From NCBI RefSeq assembly GCF_012931985.1, contig NZ_JAAFGM010000024.1, positions 1 to 56,899 of the forward strand: DNA of 56,899 nucleotides, read 5' to 3'. The position numbers were made by a program, and so were the translations under genes. A model generated the notes under the pieces. The model did not search any database, had not been told where the DNA came from, and saw only the letters and a program-made list of their open reading frames with translations. The DNA comes from Candidatus Roseilinea sp. NK_OTU-006 (lineage in GTDB: Bacteria > Chloroflexota > Anaerolineae > J036 > Brachytrichaceae). Shown piece after piece: positions 1-9,291 of this stretch (positions are counted from its first letter, which is position 1; each line of letters begins with the position of its first letter).

Positions 1-2
1 AC

Positions 3-3000
3 GGCTCGCTGCGCTGGGCGTACAACTTCTACTATCCGGTGGACCGGGTGATCGCCGCCAACGTGGACACCGATCCGCAACTCGAGGTGCTGGTGAGCGT
101 GGCGGACGGCTTTTTGTATGCGCTGGAGCAGCAGAGCTTTGCCAAGCCGCAGAGCGCGTGGGACGGCCCCAGCCCGGTGGTCAACGACGACGCCGACGTG
201 CAGGTGTCGCAGGCGTGCTACACCGGCCACTGGCGGGCGACGAACGATCCGTTCTTGGGCCAGCCGGCGGGGTATCGGGTTGCGCTGCGCGACGAGGGCG
301 GCGCGCTGATGACCGACGGCTACCTGGACGTGGCGCACACGCCGGGGGCGACGGTGATGGGGGTGACGCTGTGCGCAAACGACCCCAACCCGCAGCGGCG
401 GCTGGTGACGAACTTGATTCCGGGGCGGCGGTATTTCCTGGAGGTGATCAGCTACAAAGGGGCAAACGCCTCTGGGCCGACGTTCACGGATAGCATTCTG
501 GTGGCGAACTTTGGCAGCCTGGAGGGGAGCGTGAAGGCGGTGACGCCGGAGACGACGACGCCGGGCGGGACGCTGACGTGGCAGGTGGTGGTGCGGAACA
601 GCACGGCGGCGGCGTCGGAGGCGCAGGTGTTCGACCCGATTCCGATGAACACGACGTATGTGCCCGGTTCGGCGAGCGCGACGTATGGCAGCGTGAGCTA
701 CAACGCGGGGCAGAACCGGGTTGAGTGGAGCGGGAACCTGGCGGCGGGGCAAGTGGCGACGATCACGTTCCAGACGCAGGTGGCGAATGGGTTCAGCGGG
801 GGGCTGATCCAGAACACAGCGCAGCTTGTGAACCTGAGCAGTGGGTTGATCATCCAGCGCAGCGCGGCGGCGTCGGTTGGGGCGTCGAACCTGAGCAGCG
901 CGGTGAAGGAAGTGAGCAAAGGGCAGGCGCTGCTGGGAGATGTGCTGACCTACACGCTGCGGGTGACGAACACCGGGACGCTGACGGCGAGCGGGGTGCT
1001 GGTGAACGACCCGTTGCCGGCGGGGGTGAGCTATGTGGCGGGCAGCCTGAGCGCCACCGGCGGCAGCGGCAGCGCCATCTATGACAATATCTTGAAGCGA
1101 GTGATCTGGAACGGCAGCTTGGGGCCTGGGCAGGCGCTGGAGGTGCGCTTCCGGGTCCAGGTGAATGTGGCGAACGGGATAGTGGACAACTGCGCGCGCT
1201 TCACGGATGTGGTGAACGGGACGTTCGAGCGGTGCGCGCGGACGGTGGTAGGCAGCGGCGGGCCGTCGCTGTTGGGGTCGGTGAAGACGTCGGATCGGGC
1301 GGTGTACAGCACGACGGACACGATCGTGTATACCGTGACGCTGGCGAACAGCGGGACGCAGGCGGCGACGGTGCAGATGCGGGACGACATGCCGGCAGGG
1401 GTGACGGTGCAGACGGCCGGTGCGCTGCCGAACGTGGGGACGCTGAGCTACACGAGCAACCGGGTGACATGGAGCGGCAGCCTTGCACCCGGAAGCGTGC
1501 TGCAGGTGCGGATAGTGGGGAACCTGAACCGCAGCGATGGGGTGATGGTGAACCGTGCGGTGGTGACGGACGTGACGAGCGCGCGGGTGTATACGCTGAC
1601 GCGCGAGGTGGTGGTGGGCACGGCGCCCTCGCTGAACCTGGAGAAGTATGCGGAGCCGGCGAGCGTGGACGTTGGGGATGAGATCACGTATGTGCTGCGG
1701 CTGGAGAACACGGGGAACAGCGTGGCGACGAGCGCGGTGCTGACGGATGCGCTGCCGAGCGGGACGAGCTACGTGGCGGGGTCGGCTGCGGCGAATGTGG
1801 GGGCGGTGAGCTACAACGGCCTGGTGCAGCGGTTGGAGTGGAGCGGGCCGGTGTACATCACAGGGCCGACGTACATCACGTGGCGGGTGAAGGTGGAAGC
1901 GGGGGCGGAGGTCGGCGCGCCGGTGGTGAACGTGGCGTCGTCGTATGACGGGGTGAGCGACTACGACACGGACGTGGCGTTGACGGCGGTGAATGTGCCG
2001 GCTGGGAAGGCGCTGATCCGGGCATATGTGTATCTGGGGCCGAGCGGGGCGACGCAGATGAGCGGGGTGCAGGTGAGCGCGGCGGGCCTGACGACGGTCA
2101 CGGCGAACACGAACGCGAGCGGGTATGCCAACCTGCTGGTGGACGCGCTGGCGACTCCGACAAACTACGCGGTGTTCCAGGTCGTGCCGTCCGGCTACGT
2201 CAACCTGACGCCGAACCCGGTTGGGGTGGTGGGTGTGACGAGCGGGGGCGTGTATGAGGTGGTGTTCCGGAACGCGGCGCAGGCGCCGGCGGGGTATGGT
2301 TGGGTGCGCGGCGTGGTGTTCAATGATGCCAACGGGGATGGATTGCGCAATCTGCTCAGCGAAGTCGGTGTGGGTGGCTTCCCGGTGTCGGCGAGCGATG
2401 GGCAGAGCATGGCGACGAACGGGGATGGGAGCTACTACTTCCTGCTGCCGGCCGGCGGGCGGACGCTGACGCAGACCAACCTGGCGGGCTGGGTGTCTAC
2501 CACGCCGGATGTGGTGGCGCTGACGGTGGCGTCGCAAGGGGCGCACGAGGTGAACTTTGGCGACTGGCAGTGTCTGCCCGGCTCGCCGCTGTGCGACCCG
2601 GTGCCGGATGGGTATGCGCGCATCTACGGGTATGTGTATCGGGATGCGGATGCGACCCTGAACGCGCCGGACGGCCTGAAGGGCGTGGATGACCAGGGGC
2701 TGGCGATGGTTGAGGTGTGGGGGCTGAGCGGAATAATCACGGCCACCACGGATGCCGAAGGACGCTATATCTTCGATGCGCCCGCGGGGGCAGTGAGTGT
2801 AATCCTCCCCGCGACGCCTCCCGGAACGGTGTCGCTGACGCCCAACGCAGTCGGCGTGAATGTCCCTGCCGGTGCGCGAGTGCGAGTGGACTTTGGGGTG
2901 ATTAGCGACACGCTTAGCCTCTGCGGTTCTGGGACGTTCGGCATAGTGAACGGGTATGTGTACTCGGACACCCTGCAGAATGGTCAGTTCTTGATCGGGG

Positions 3001-3266
3001 TGGATGGGCCGACGCTGACGCAGGCGGCGGTGACGCTGGGCAGCCAGACGCAGCACACGAACTGGATGTATGCGTTCGCGTGCGTGCCGACAGGCAGCCA
3101 GACGGTGGCCTCGACCAACCCGGCCGGCTACACCAACACCACGCCGAACAGCGTGGTTGCGACGGTGAGCGACGGGCAGGCGACGACGGTGAACTTCGGC
3201 AAGGCGTTCCAGAACGTGCCGATTGCGCTGAAGTATGCCTATGTGCCGATCGTGATGAAACCGTAG
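3..3266 (+). CDS. Secreted multi-domain DUF11 / SdrD-like repeat protein, 5' end outside window
   Basis: The reading frame is open to the left edge, so this is the C-terminal part (1087 residues visible) of a larger surface or secreted protein. The first ~40 residues look like the end of a PQQ/FG-GAP beta-propeller (NVDTDPQLEVLVS, DGFLYALE). A fibronectin-like segment follows to about residue 175. Then come four DUF11-type repeats (roughly 180-660), each with the pattern 'tYtl.vtNtG...v.DplP.g.syv.gs....w.g.l'. The C-terminal third holds about four SdrD/CnaB-like domains with Asp-rich starts such as VFNDANGDGLRN. The chain ends YAYVPIVMKP, like the 'YLPLV' tails common on Chloroflexota exported proteins. 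Expected role is cell-surface or extracellular structural/adhesive; no catalytic motif is seen. Codons end strongly in G (gcg, gtg, acg, ggg), unlike the C-ending neighbours. A GTG at 39 would be an internal start and is not favoured because the frame continues upstream with propeller-like sequence. Confidence 0.85.
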   Translation, partial: GSLRWAYNFYYPVDRVIAANVDTDPQLEVLVSVADGFLYALEQQSFAKPQSAWDGPSPVVNDDADVQVSQACYTGHWRATNDPFLGQPAGYRVALRDEGGALMTDGYLDVAHTPGATVMGVTLCANDPNPQRRLVTNLIPGRRYFLEVISYKGANASGPTFTDSILVANFGSLEGSVKAVTPETTTPGGTLTWQVVVRNSTAAASEAQVFDPIPMNTTYVPGSASATYGSVSYNAGQNRVEWSGNLAAGQVATITFQTQVANGFSGGLIQNTAQLVNLSSGLIIQRSAAASVGASNLSSAVKEVSKGQALLGDVLTYTLRVTNTGTLTASGVLVNDPLPAGVSYVAGSLSATGGSGSAIYDNILKRVIWNGSLGPGQALEVRFRVQVNVANGIVDNCARFTDVVNGTFERCARTVVGSGGPSLLGSVKTSDRAVYSTTDTIVYTVTLANSGTQAATVQMRDDMPAGVTVQTAGALPNVGTLSYTSNRVTWSGSLAPGSVLQVRIVGNLNRSDGVMVNRAVVTDVTSARVYTLTREVVVGTAPSLNLEKYAEPASVDVGDEITYVLRLENTGNSVATSAVLTDALPSGTSYVAGSAAANVGAVSYNGLVQRLEWSGPVYITGPTYITWRVKVEAGAEVGAPVVNVASSYDGVSDYDTDVALTAVNVPAGKALIRAYVYLGPSGATQMSGVQVSAAGLTTVTANTNASGYANLLVDALATPTNYAVFQVVPSGYVNLTPNPVGVVGVTSGGVYEVVFRNAAQAPAGYGWVRGVVFNDANGDGLRNLLSEVGVGGFPVSASDGQSMATNGDGSYYFLLPAGGRTLTQTNLAGWVSTTPDVVALTVASQGAHEVNFGDWQCLPGSPLCDPVPDGYARIYGYVYRDADATLNAPDGLKGVDDQGLAMVEVWGLSGIITATTDAEGRYIFDAPAGAVSVILPATPPGTVSLTPNAVGVNVPAGARVRVDFGVISDTLSLCGSGTFGIVNGYVYSDTLQNGQFLIGVDGPTLTQAAVTLGSQTQHTNWMYAFACVPTGSQTVASTNPAGYTNTTPNSVVATVSDGQATTVNFGKAFQNVPIALKYAYVPIVMKP

Positions 3267-3289
3267 CGGCGCGCCTTGTGCGCGCTCAC

Positions 3290-3324
3290 AAAACGGGGCG
3301 GATGTCTTTCATCCGCCCTGTTTT
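3290..3324 (+). terminator. Rho-independent terminator of the DUF11 gene
   Basis: A 15-bp stem (AAAACGGGGCGGATG at 3290-3304 with CATCCGCCCTGTTTT at 3310-3324, one G-U pair) closes a 5-nt loop and ends in a T run. It lies 24 bp after the stop codon. Its A-rich 5' foot means it could also act on the opposite strand. Confidence 0.85.
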
Positions 3325-3367
3325 GTGTGTGCTGCAAAACCGATCTTCGCGATGTCCCACTTCTCAT

Positions 3368-3487
3368 GTGCAGGGCGAGGTGGAGGCTGCGCGCCGGCTG
3401 GCGGAGGCGGCGCTGGCCCAGGTGCAACGCTCTGGGCACTATCGGGCGGGGGAGATTGTAGCCTGGGCAGCGGCGACGTTCGGGTGA
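3368..3487 (+). pseudogene. Possible 3' remnant of a lost gene
   Basis: Between the terminator and the htrA-like gene, one frame reads as a plausible protein C-terminus of about 39 residues, including EAARRLAEAALAQVQRSG and a final AGEIVAWAAATFG before TGA. It has no promoter, ribosome-binding site or convincing start. The amphipathic, Ala-rich composition resembles a real helical tail, but it may be chance in GC-rich DNA. I do not recognise the family. The rest of 3327-3581 shows nothing else. Confidence 0.22.
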
Positions 3488-3581
3488 GGTGGTGAGGCGT
3501 GCCGGCTGGGGACCTGGCGAACTGTGCGCGGGCAGCGCGTTTGGCGACTATCATTACGATTGGCGGCGCAGCCACGTGGGC

Positions 3582-4745
3582 TTATGGCCGAGCGGTTAGC
3601 GTCGCTGTGAGTGTGATCGGCTGACCGTCGCGGATAAGTGAGAGCGTTACCGCCTCGCCCACGCGCTTGTTGTTCTCCAGATAGATGGTCAATTGATCGC
3701 GTGTGGTGATTGGGCGGCCGTCCACGGCAGTGAGGATATCGCCGCCGATCAGCAAGTAGCCGCCGCGCACGCGCAGTTGCTGCGTTGCGCCGCGCACGCC
3801 GGCGCGGTCGGCAGCGGCGCCGGGCTGCACCTGGGCAATGAGCAAGCCACGATTCACCGGTAACCGCAACGCGCGCGCCAGATCAGGGGTGATCTCATAA
3901 GCAGTAAGACCCAGCCAGGGATGGTCATAGCGACCTTTAGCGATCAGCTCGGGGACGATGCGCGTGACGGTGTCGGCGGGTACGGCGAAGCCAATGCCGA
4001 CTGATCCGCCGCTGGGGCTGCGGATCGCCGTGTTCACGCCGATCACTTCGCCGCGCAGGTTGAGCAGCGGGCCGCCGGAGTTGCCCGGGTTGATCGCCGC
4101 GTCGGTTTGGATCACTTCACCCAGCGCCGCCTGATCTTCACGCTCGATGGTGCGGCCCAGCGCACTGATCACGCCGGTCGTCATCGTGCGATCCAGGCCG
4201 AACGGGTTGCCGATGGCGATGACATGCATGCCCACCTTCAGATTTTTGGTTGTGCCCATCGGCAGCGGCTTAATCTGCTCGGGCGAAAGGCCATCTGCGC
4301 GCAGCACGGCGAGATCCGAATATGCGTCGGCGCCGATCACGCGGGCGCCGATGCGCGTGCCGTCGGCCAGCACCACCTCGATCTCGTCGGCGCCCTCCAC
4401 TACATGGTAGTTGGTGACGATGTGGCCGAGGTCGTCGAAGAAGAAGCCGGAGCCGGTGCCCTCGTTCGGCACCACGCCGCGGAAGAAGTCGAACACTTGC
4501 GTGCGGCTAGTGATGTGCACGACCGATGGGCTGGCGCGCTCGTAGAGCGCGACGAAGAGCTGCTCGGCCAGCAACTCGCTTGCGCCCAGCTCAGAGCGCG
4601 GCGGAAGGACAACCGGTGTGGCTGTAGGCGATGGCTCAGGTGTCGCTGTCACCACAATCACCCGCGGCGGGGCGACACAACCCACCAACAACATCGCCGC
4701 CGTTATGCAACCGAAGAGGCGTCGCATGACCGGATTGTTCATCAC
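3582..4745 (-). CDS. HtrA/DegP-family serine protease, lipoprotein, one PDZ domain
   Basis: This is a 387-residue envelope protease for quality control of misfolded exported proteins. A hydrophobic signal ends in the lipobox LLVGC (Cys23), then a Pro/Thr linker to about residue 50. The trypsin-like domain covers about 70-270 with the full triad: His114 (TNYHVV), Asp144 (YSDLAVL) and Ser223 (NPGNSGGPL). One PDZ domain occupies about 275-385 (WLGL near 279, GGDILTAVDG near 334). The single PDZ is typical of DegS/HhoA-like members and Gram-positive HtrA rather than DegP. Anchoring is by lipid instead of the usual transmembrane helix. It lies 110 bp downstream of the ALDH16 gene on the same strand, across a region with two inverted repeats, so it may have its own transcript. 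Confidence 0.93.
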   Translation of the reverse strand: MMNNPVMRRLFGCITAAMLLVGCVAPPRVIVVTATPEPSPTATPVVLPPRSELGASELLAEQLFVALYERASPSVVHITSRTQVFDFFRGVVPNEGTGSGFFFDDLGHIVTNYHVVEGADEIEVVLADGTRIGARVIGADAYSDLAVLRADGLSPEQIKPLPMGTTKNLKVGMHVIAIGNPFGLDRTMTTGVISALGRTIEREDQAALGEVIQTDAAINPGNSGGPLLNLRGEVIGVNTAIRSPSGGSVGIGFAVPADTVTRIVPELIAKGRYDHPWLGLTAYEITPDLARALRLPVNRGLLIAQVQPGAAADRAGVRGATQQLRVRGGYLLIGGDILTAVDGRPITTRDQLTIYLENNKRVGEAVTLSLIRDGQPITLTATLTARP

Positions 4746-4750
4746 TCACC

Positions 4751-4807
4751 TCACCGGCGCATCAGCTTAGCCGGTGAACGTTGGCGAGGAATTAGCGCTG
4801 TGCTAAT
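4751..4807. promoter_or_regulatory. Two inverted repeats upstream of the htrA-like gene
   Basis: TCACCGGC (4751-4758) pairs with GCCGGTGA (4770-4777), an 8-bp perfect stem with an 11-nt loop directly before the protease start. ATTAGC (4791-4796) and GCTAAT (4802-4807) form a 17-bp operator-like palindrome with a 5-nt centre. The first could be a terminator or attenuator without a U run for the lut-ALDH16 transcript. The second looks like a site for a dimeric repressor. Function is inferred only. Confidence 0.35.
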
Positions 4808-4855
4808 CGCGCACTTGTGGCCTTCCAACTCTCCGCTCCTCACGAATCTGCGGGC

Positions 4856-7279
4856 TCACGCCCCGTAGGGCGCCCAGATGTTCTTCACCTGTGTTGCCTG
4901 GCGCAGCATCTCGACCTGCTGCGCGGCGGTGAGTGTGAACCAGTCGCGCGGTTGGCCGTAGTTCACCCACGTGCGCTTCAGGTTGTTCGCCGAGGCGCGC
5001 TCGATCATCGCGCTGCCCTCCGCACTCCCGAAGTACCACATCGCGTCCACATCGGCGTGTTTGGCCAGCACCTGAGCCAACTCATCGCGCGCGCCGGTGA
5101 CGATATTGACCACCCCGCCTGGCACGTCGCTGGTGTCGAGCACCTGATACAAATCGGTCGCCGACAGCGGATGTCGTTCTGAGGGGATCAGCACGATCGT
5201 GTTGCCCACGCCGATCGCTGCCGCCATCAGCGTGACCGGAGCCAGCAGCGGTGCGTCGTCTGGACAGGCGATGCCGATCACGCCAATCGGCTCGTTGAAG
5301 GCTAATGTGAGCGCGCGGAAGGGGGTGTGATGTAGTGTGCCGTCGTGCTTATCCGCCCATGCCGCGAAGGTGAATAGCCGGTTCATCGCAGCGTCCACTT
5401 CACCTTCGGCGGCGCTTATGCTGCACCCCGTTTGGTGGGTCAGCCGCGCGGCAAATTCTGCTCGGCGCGCGCTCAGGTTCTCGGCGATGTAATACAAGAC
5501 CTGCGCGCGGGCATGTGCTGTGTGCTCGCCCCAGCTCGAAGCAGCTCGCGCTGCCTCCACAGCGTTGCGAATGTCCTTGCGGTTGCCCTCGCCGACTTCG
5601 CCGATCGCGCTCCCATCTGCGCCGTAGATCGTGCGGCTGTAGCCGGAATCGGGCCGCGCTTGCTTGCCGCCGATGTAGAGTTTTGGCGTGCGGTCAATCC
5701 CATTCTGATTGAGCACTGAGGCAGGCATCGAGGATATGGAACGGACCTTGGCCTTAGCAGGTCGTCCCCGCTTTCTCGGTTGTGCGTTCTCCACCCTCGG
5801 CGGTTCTTTGACTTTGACGTATTCATAGAGCCCCTCTTTACCGCCTTCGCGTCCGAACCCACTCTCGCGGTAGCCGCCGAAGCCGGACGCTGCGTCGAAC
5901 AGGTTAGTGCAGTTGATCCACACCACGCCGGCTTTGATCTTGCCGGCCACGTCGAGCGCCAGGCTGATGTCTTCGCTCCACACGCTGGCGGCCAGGCCGT
6001 AGCGCGTGTTGTTGGCCAAGGCCACAGCCTCTGCGGGCGTACGGAAGGTCATCGCCACCAACACCGGCCCGAAGATCTCCACCTGAGCGATGGTCGCCGC
6101 CGGCGATACGTCGGTGAACAGGGTGGGGGGATAAAAGTAACCCTCGGTCGGGCAGGCCCAGCTTGGCTGCCACATCGTCGCGCCTTCGGCTACGCCCTGT
6201 TCGACCAGTCGGGTGATCTTTTGTAACTGCGGCGGGGCGATGATCGCCCCGAGGTCTACCGCCTTGTCTAGCGGGTCGCCGACGCGCAGCCTTTCCATCC
6301 GCGCGCGCAACTTGTCGTACATCCGCGGCGCAATCCCTTCTTGCACCAGCAAGCGCGAGCCGGCGCAGCACACCTGGCCCTGGTTAAACCAGATCGCGTC
6401 CACCACGCCTTCGACGGCGCTGTCCAGGTCGGCGTCGTCGAAGACGATGAAGGGCGATTTGCCGCCCAGCTCGAGCGAGAGCCGCTTGCCGCTGCCGGCG
6501 GTTGCGATGCGGATTTGCCTGCCCACCTCGGTGGAACCGGTGAAGGCGACCTTATCCACGTCGGCGTGGTTGACGATCATCTGGCCCACCTGGCCGTCGC
6601 CGGTGACGATGTTGACTACGCCGGGCGGCAGGTGAATGGCCTCGCAGACTTCTGCGAAGCGCAGCGCGGTGAGTGGCGTCCACTCGGCCGGTTTGAGCAC
6701 CACGGTGTTGCCCATCGCCAACGCCGGAGCGATCTTCCACGCCAGCATGAGCAGCGGGAAGTTCCACGGGATGATCTGCCCGATCACGCCTAGGGGGGCG
6801 TAATCGGCCAGCTCGGTGTCCATCAACTGCGCCCAGCCGGCGTGATGGTAGAAGTGGCGCGCAACCAGGGGGATGTCAATATCGCGCGTCTCGCGGATGG
6901 GCTTGCCGTTGTCCAGCGATTCGAGGACGGCGAACAGTCGGGCATGCTTCTGGATTTGGCGCGCCATTGCGTAGAGGTAGCGCGCCCGCACATGGCCAGG
7001 GGTGCGCGACCACGACGCGAACGCTTTGCGCGCTGCGGCAACCGCTGCGTCCACTTCTGCCTGGGTCGCCTGGGTGACGCGCGCGAGCGGCTGACCGGTC
7101 GCCGGGTTCACGCTGTCGAACAGGCGCTGCGGGTCGGGCTGCGTCCATCGGCTGGCGATAAATTGGCCGAAGGTGCGCCCGTGCTTGTCCAGCCAGGCGA
7201 GCGCCGGCTGAGCGCTCTCCGGCGCCGGGCCATAGGTCATGGTCTGGAAGATCTCTGCAACTGTAGTCACTGTAGTCAT
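4856..7279 (-). CDS. ALDH16-type two-domain aldehyde dehydrogenase
   Basis: This 807-residue protein oxidises an aldehyde to the acid with NAD(P)+ in its first domain and carries a second, inactive ALDH domain. Domain 1 (about 50-490) has [16 protein letters not shown], the general base Glu270 in LELGGKSP and the nucleophile Cys304 in GQVCCAGSR. Domain 2 (about 530-807) keeps the fold signatures GVVNIVTG and an FGSAEG motif but lacks the ELGG and Cys motifs and stops short. This architecture and length match ALDH family 16; bacterial members keep the first-domain cysteine while human ALDH16A1 does not. The linker (497-512) is strongly basic and contains RKRGRPAK, an AT-hook-like string. It is last in the tight lutA-lutB-lutC-FMO-ALDH set, 13 bp after the FMO gene, so its substrate may be an aldehyde made by that monooxygenase. 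The physiological substrate is unknown. Confidence 0.9.
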   Translation of the reverse strand: MTTVTTVAEIFQTMTYGPAPESAQPALAWLDKHGRTFGQFIASRWTQPDPQRLFDSVNPATGQPLARVTQATQAEVDAAVAAARKAFASWSRTPGHVRARYLYAMARQIQKHARLFAVLESLDNGKPIRETRDIDIPLVARHFYHHAGWAQLMDTELADYAPLGVIGQIIPWNFPLLMLAWKIAPALAMGNTVVLKPAEWTPLTALRFAEVCEAIHLPPGVVNIVTGDGQVGQMIVNHADVDKVAFTGSTEVGRQIRIATAGSGKRLSLELGGKSPFIVFDDADLDSAVEGVVDAIWFNQGQVCCAGSRLLVQEGIAPRMYDKLRARMERLRVGDPLDKAVDLGAIIAPPQLQKITRLVEQGVAEGATMWQPSWACPTEGYFYPPTLFTDVSPAATIAQVEIFGPVLVAMTFRTPAEAVALANNTRYGLAASVWSEDISLALDVAGKIKAGVVWINCTNLFDAASGFGGYRESGFGREGGKEGLYEYVKVKEPPRVENAQPRKRGRPAKAKVRSISSMPASVLNQNGIDRTPKLYIGGKQARPDSGYSRTIYGADGSAIGEVGEGNRKDIRNAVEAARAASSWGEHTAHARAQVLYYIAENLSARRAEFAARLTHQTGCSISAAEGEVDAAMNRLFTFAAWADKHDGTLHHTPFRALTLAFNEPIGVIGIACPDDAPLLAPVTLMAAAIGVGNTIVLIPSERHPLSATDLYQVLDTSDVPGGVVNIVTGARDELAQVLAKHADVDAMWYFGSAEGSAMIERASANNLKRTWVNYGQPRDWFTLTAAQQVEMLRQATQVKNIWAPYGA

Positions 7280-7292
7280 TGAATGGCGCGCC

Positions 7293-8600
7293 TCAGGCCA
7301 GCTTCTTGATCAACTTCTTGAGATGTTCGCGGTAGCCAAAATGCTCCACCTCGACGTAGTGCCGCGTGGAGTCCTTGTATTTGATGCCGCGATTGCGCGG
7401 TTGCTCGGCGGTGGCCTTCAGTCGGCGCATGATCTCCGCCTTGGCCGGGTTGTTCTTCTGTGCGCAGATGAACTTCGCCACGGCTTGCGCTTGGTAGTCC
7501 ACGAGTCCCCATTGGCCGCTGTCCGGCTGGATCAGGCCGATGACGAACAAGTTGTCGTAGTGTGGATGGAAGACGTGCCAATACAGCACCGGCTTGCCGT
7601 CCTTCCAATTCAAGTAGCGTTTCTCGATGAAGGGGAAGGTGATCTTGAAGCCGGTGGCGTAGATGATCACGTCAATCTGCTCTTCGCTGCCGTCTTGGAA
7701 CATCACGCGGTCGCCGCGCAGCTCGGCCACGTCCGGCTTGACCTTGATGTCTCCCTGGCCGACGTAGTAGAGGATCAACTGGTTGACGATGGGGTGCGTC
7801 TCGAAGAACTTGTGATCGGGCTTGGGCAAGCCGTAGTCCTGTGGTAGGCCGACGAGCAGCTTGAGGATGATCGAGTATAGCCAGCGTTGCAGCGTGAGGG
7901 GCACGCGCAGCCGGAGCAGGAATTCGTTCACCTGATCCGAGGGCTTACCGAAGGTGTATTTGGGGTTGTAGTAATAGCCACGCCGTGTGGAGTGGAAGGT
8001 GACCTTGGCGTTCTGCGCGCTCTCGACGGCGATGTCGCAGCCGCTGTTGCCGGCGCCGACGACCAGCACGCGCTTATCTATGAGCACGTCGGGCGTTTTG
8101 TATTGGCACGAGTGCAGTACCAGGCCGTCGAAGCGGCCGGGATAGTCCGGCCACTTCGGATCCCAATTGTGTCCGTTGCAGATGATCACCCCACCGTAGC
8201 GCCGCGTCTCGCCGGTGCTGAGCGTCACATCCCACAGCGGGCTGGCGGCGTGCTCGTCGGTCGGGACGATGCGCTCGACGCTGGTGTTGAAGGTGATCAG
8301 GTCATAGAGGCCGAAGTGGCGGGCGTAGCTCTTGATGTACTCGTGTGCTTGCCAGTGGCTGGGGTAGTCGGGATACTCCTTCGGCATCGGGAAGTCGGTG
8401 TATTCCGTGCCGGGCTTGGAAGAGATCAGGTGGGTGGATTTGTAAACGCTGCTGCCGGGCTTGCCGTAGTACCAGTTGCCGCCCACGTCATCGAGCTTCT
8501 CGAACACGTCGCAGGGGATGCCATGTTGCTTGAGGTTCTTTGCGGCGGCCAGGCCCGATGTGCCGGCGCCGACGATGCAATACCGATGTGCGTAGTCCAT
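7293..8600 (-). CDS. Flavin-containing monooxygenase (class B, FMO/BVMO-like)
   Basis: This is a 435-residue FAD- and NADPH-dependent oxygenase. The FAD Rossmann motif GAGTSG is at residues 11-16 followed by the acidic end VFEK. The second Rossmann motif GAGNSG (near 187) is for NADPH. Between them is an FMO-type fingerprint (CNGHNWDPKWPDYPG), and YATGF appears near 316. Such enzymes oxygenate soft nucleophiles (S or N) or ketones; the sequence does not decide between N-oxidation and Baeyer-Villiger activity. Length suits bacterial FMO rather than the longer type I BVMOs. It starts 4 bp after lutC and is followed 13 bp later by ALDH16, so the three are almost certainly cotranscribed. Confidence 0.88.
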   Translation of the reverse strand: MDYAHRYCIVGAGTSGLAAAKNLKQHGIPCDVFEKLDDVGGNWYYGKPGSSVYKSTHLISSKPGTEYTDFPMPKEYPDYPSHWQAHEYIKSYARHFGLYDLITFNTSVERIVPTDEHAASPLWDVTLSTGETRRYGGVIICNGHNWDPKWPDYPGRFDGLVLHSCQYKTPDVLIDKRVLVVGAGNSGCDIAVESAQNAKVTFHSTRRGYYYNPKYTFGKPSDQVNEFLLRLRVPLTLQRWLYSIILKLLVGLPQDYGLPKPDHKFFETHPIVNQLILYYVGQGDIKVKPDVAELRGDRVMFQDGSEEQIDVIIYATGFKITFPFIEKRYLNWKDGKPVLYWHVFHPHYDNLFVIGLIQPDSGQWGLVDYQAQAVAKFICAQKNNPAKAEIMRRLKATAEQPRNRGIKYKDSTRHYVEVEHFGYREHLKKLIKKLA

Positions 8601-8604
8601 CTTG

Positions 8605-9282
8605 TCAACGCCTCTCTGACAAATTTTCGATCAAGATGATATACAGCGCTAATGGCCCGTGCACACCGAAGACTGGGTGCATCTCGATGTCGCTGGTGCG
8701 GCTGCTGCCGGTGATCAGTGTGATGTTGCTGCTGCGGCGGAATGCGCCGAGCTGCCGAGCGCGTTGCGCAGCGATGTAGTCCTCCAGGCGCGGCACGATG
8801 CGATCTTCGGTGAGCACGGCGATGTGCATCGGCGGCAACAGCGAGGCCATGCGCGGTTTGCCGGGGCCAGACGACAACACCAATGTGCCGGTCGCGGCGA
8901 TCGCCCAATCGGCGCCGGTAATGCCGACGTCGGCAGTGGCGACCTCGGCATTGTCCCCTTGGATGCGCGCGATGCCCAGAGCTTGCAACAGCGTCGCAAT
9001 GCCGGACAACGGGATGTGCGCCTCATCCCACAGGATGACGCGCCGGACGTTGCGGCCGGCCAATAGATCGCGCAGCGCATCCCGCGCGGCTGCCTCATCC
9101 GGCGCGCGGTGCACGATGCCCTTGACACGCTCGCACTCGGCGATGAAGCGCGCCTTCAGGTCTTCGTCGGGCGATAGCCGGGTGACCGGTAGATAGGATG
9201 CGCGCGGCTGATTGGGAAAGGGTGGCTGTTGGGCGAGCGCTCGGCGCAGCCGGCCAAGGATGTCTTCGCGGGCGGATGACAT
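8605..9282 (-). CDS. lutC: LutC-like LUD-domain protein of lactate oxidation
   Basis: A 225-residue LUD (lactate utilisation) domain protein, usual size for LutC/YkgG. The core has GITGADWAIAATGTLVL, the conserved LUD pattern, and the ending GVHGPLALYIILIE is typical. LutABC together replace the flavin lactate dehydrogenases and oxidise L-lactate to pyruvate using iron-sulfur centres; LutC itself has no cofactor motif that I can see. It follows lutB with a 9-bp gap. Confidence 0.92.
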   Translation of the reverse strand: MSSAREDILGRLRRALAQQPPFPNQPRASYLPVTRLSPDEDLKARFIAECERVKGIVHRAPDEAAARDALRDLLAGRNVRRVILWDEAHIPLSGIATLLQALGIARIQGDNAEVATADVGITGADWAIAATGTLVLSSGPGKPRMASLLPPMHIAVLTEDRIVPRLEDYIAAQRARQLGAFRRSSNITLITGSSRTSDIEMHPVFGVHGPLALYIILIENLSERR

Positions 9283-9291
9283 GTGAGCATT

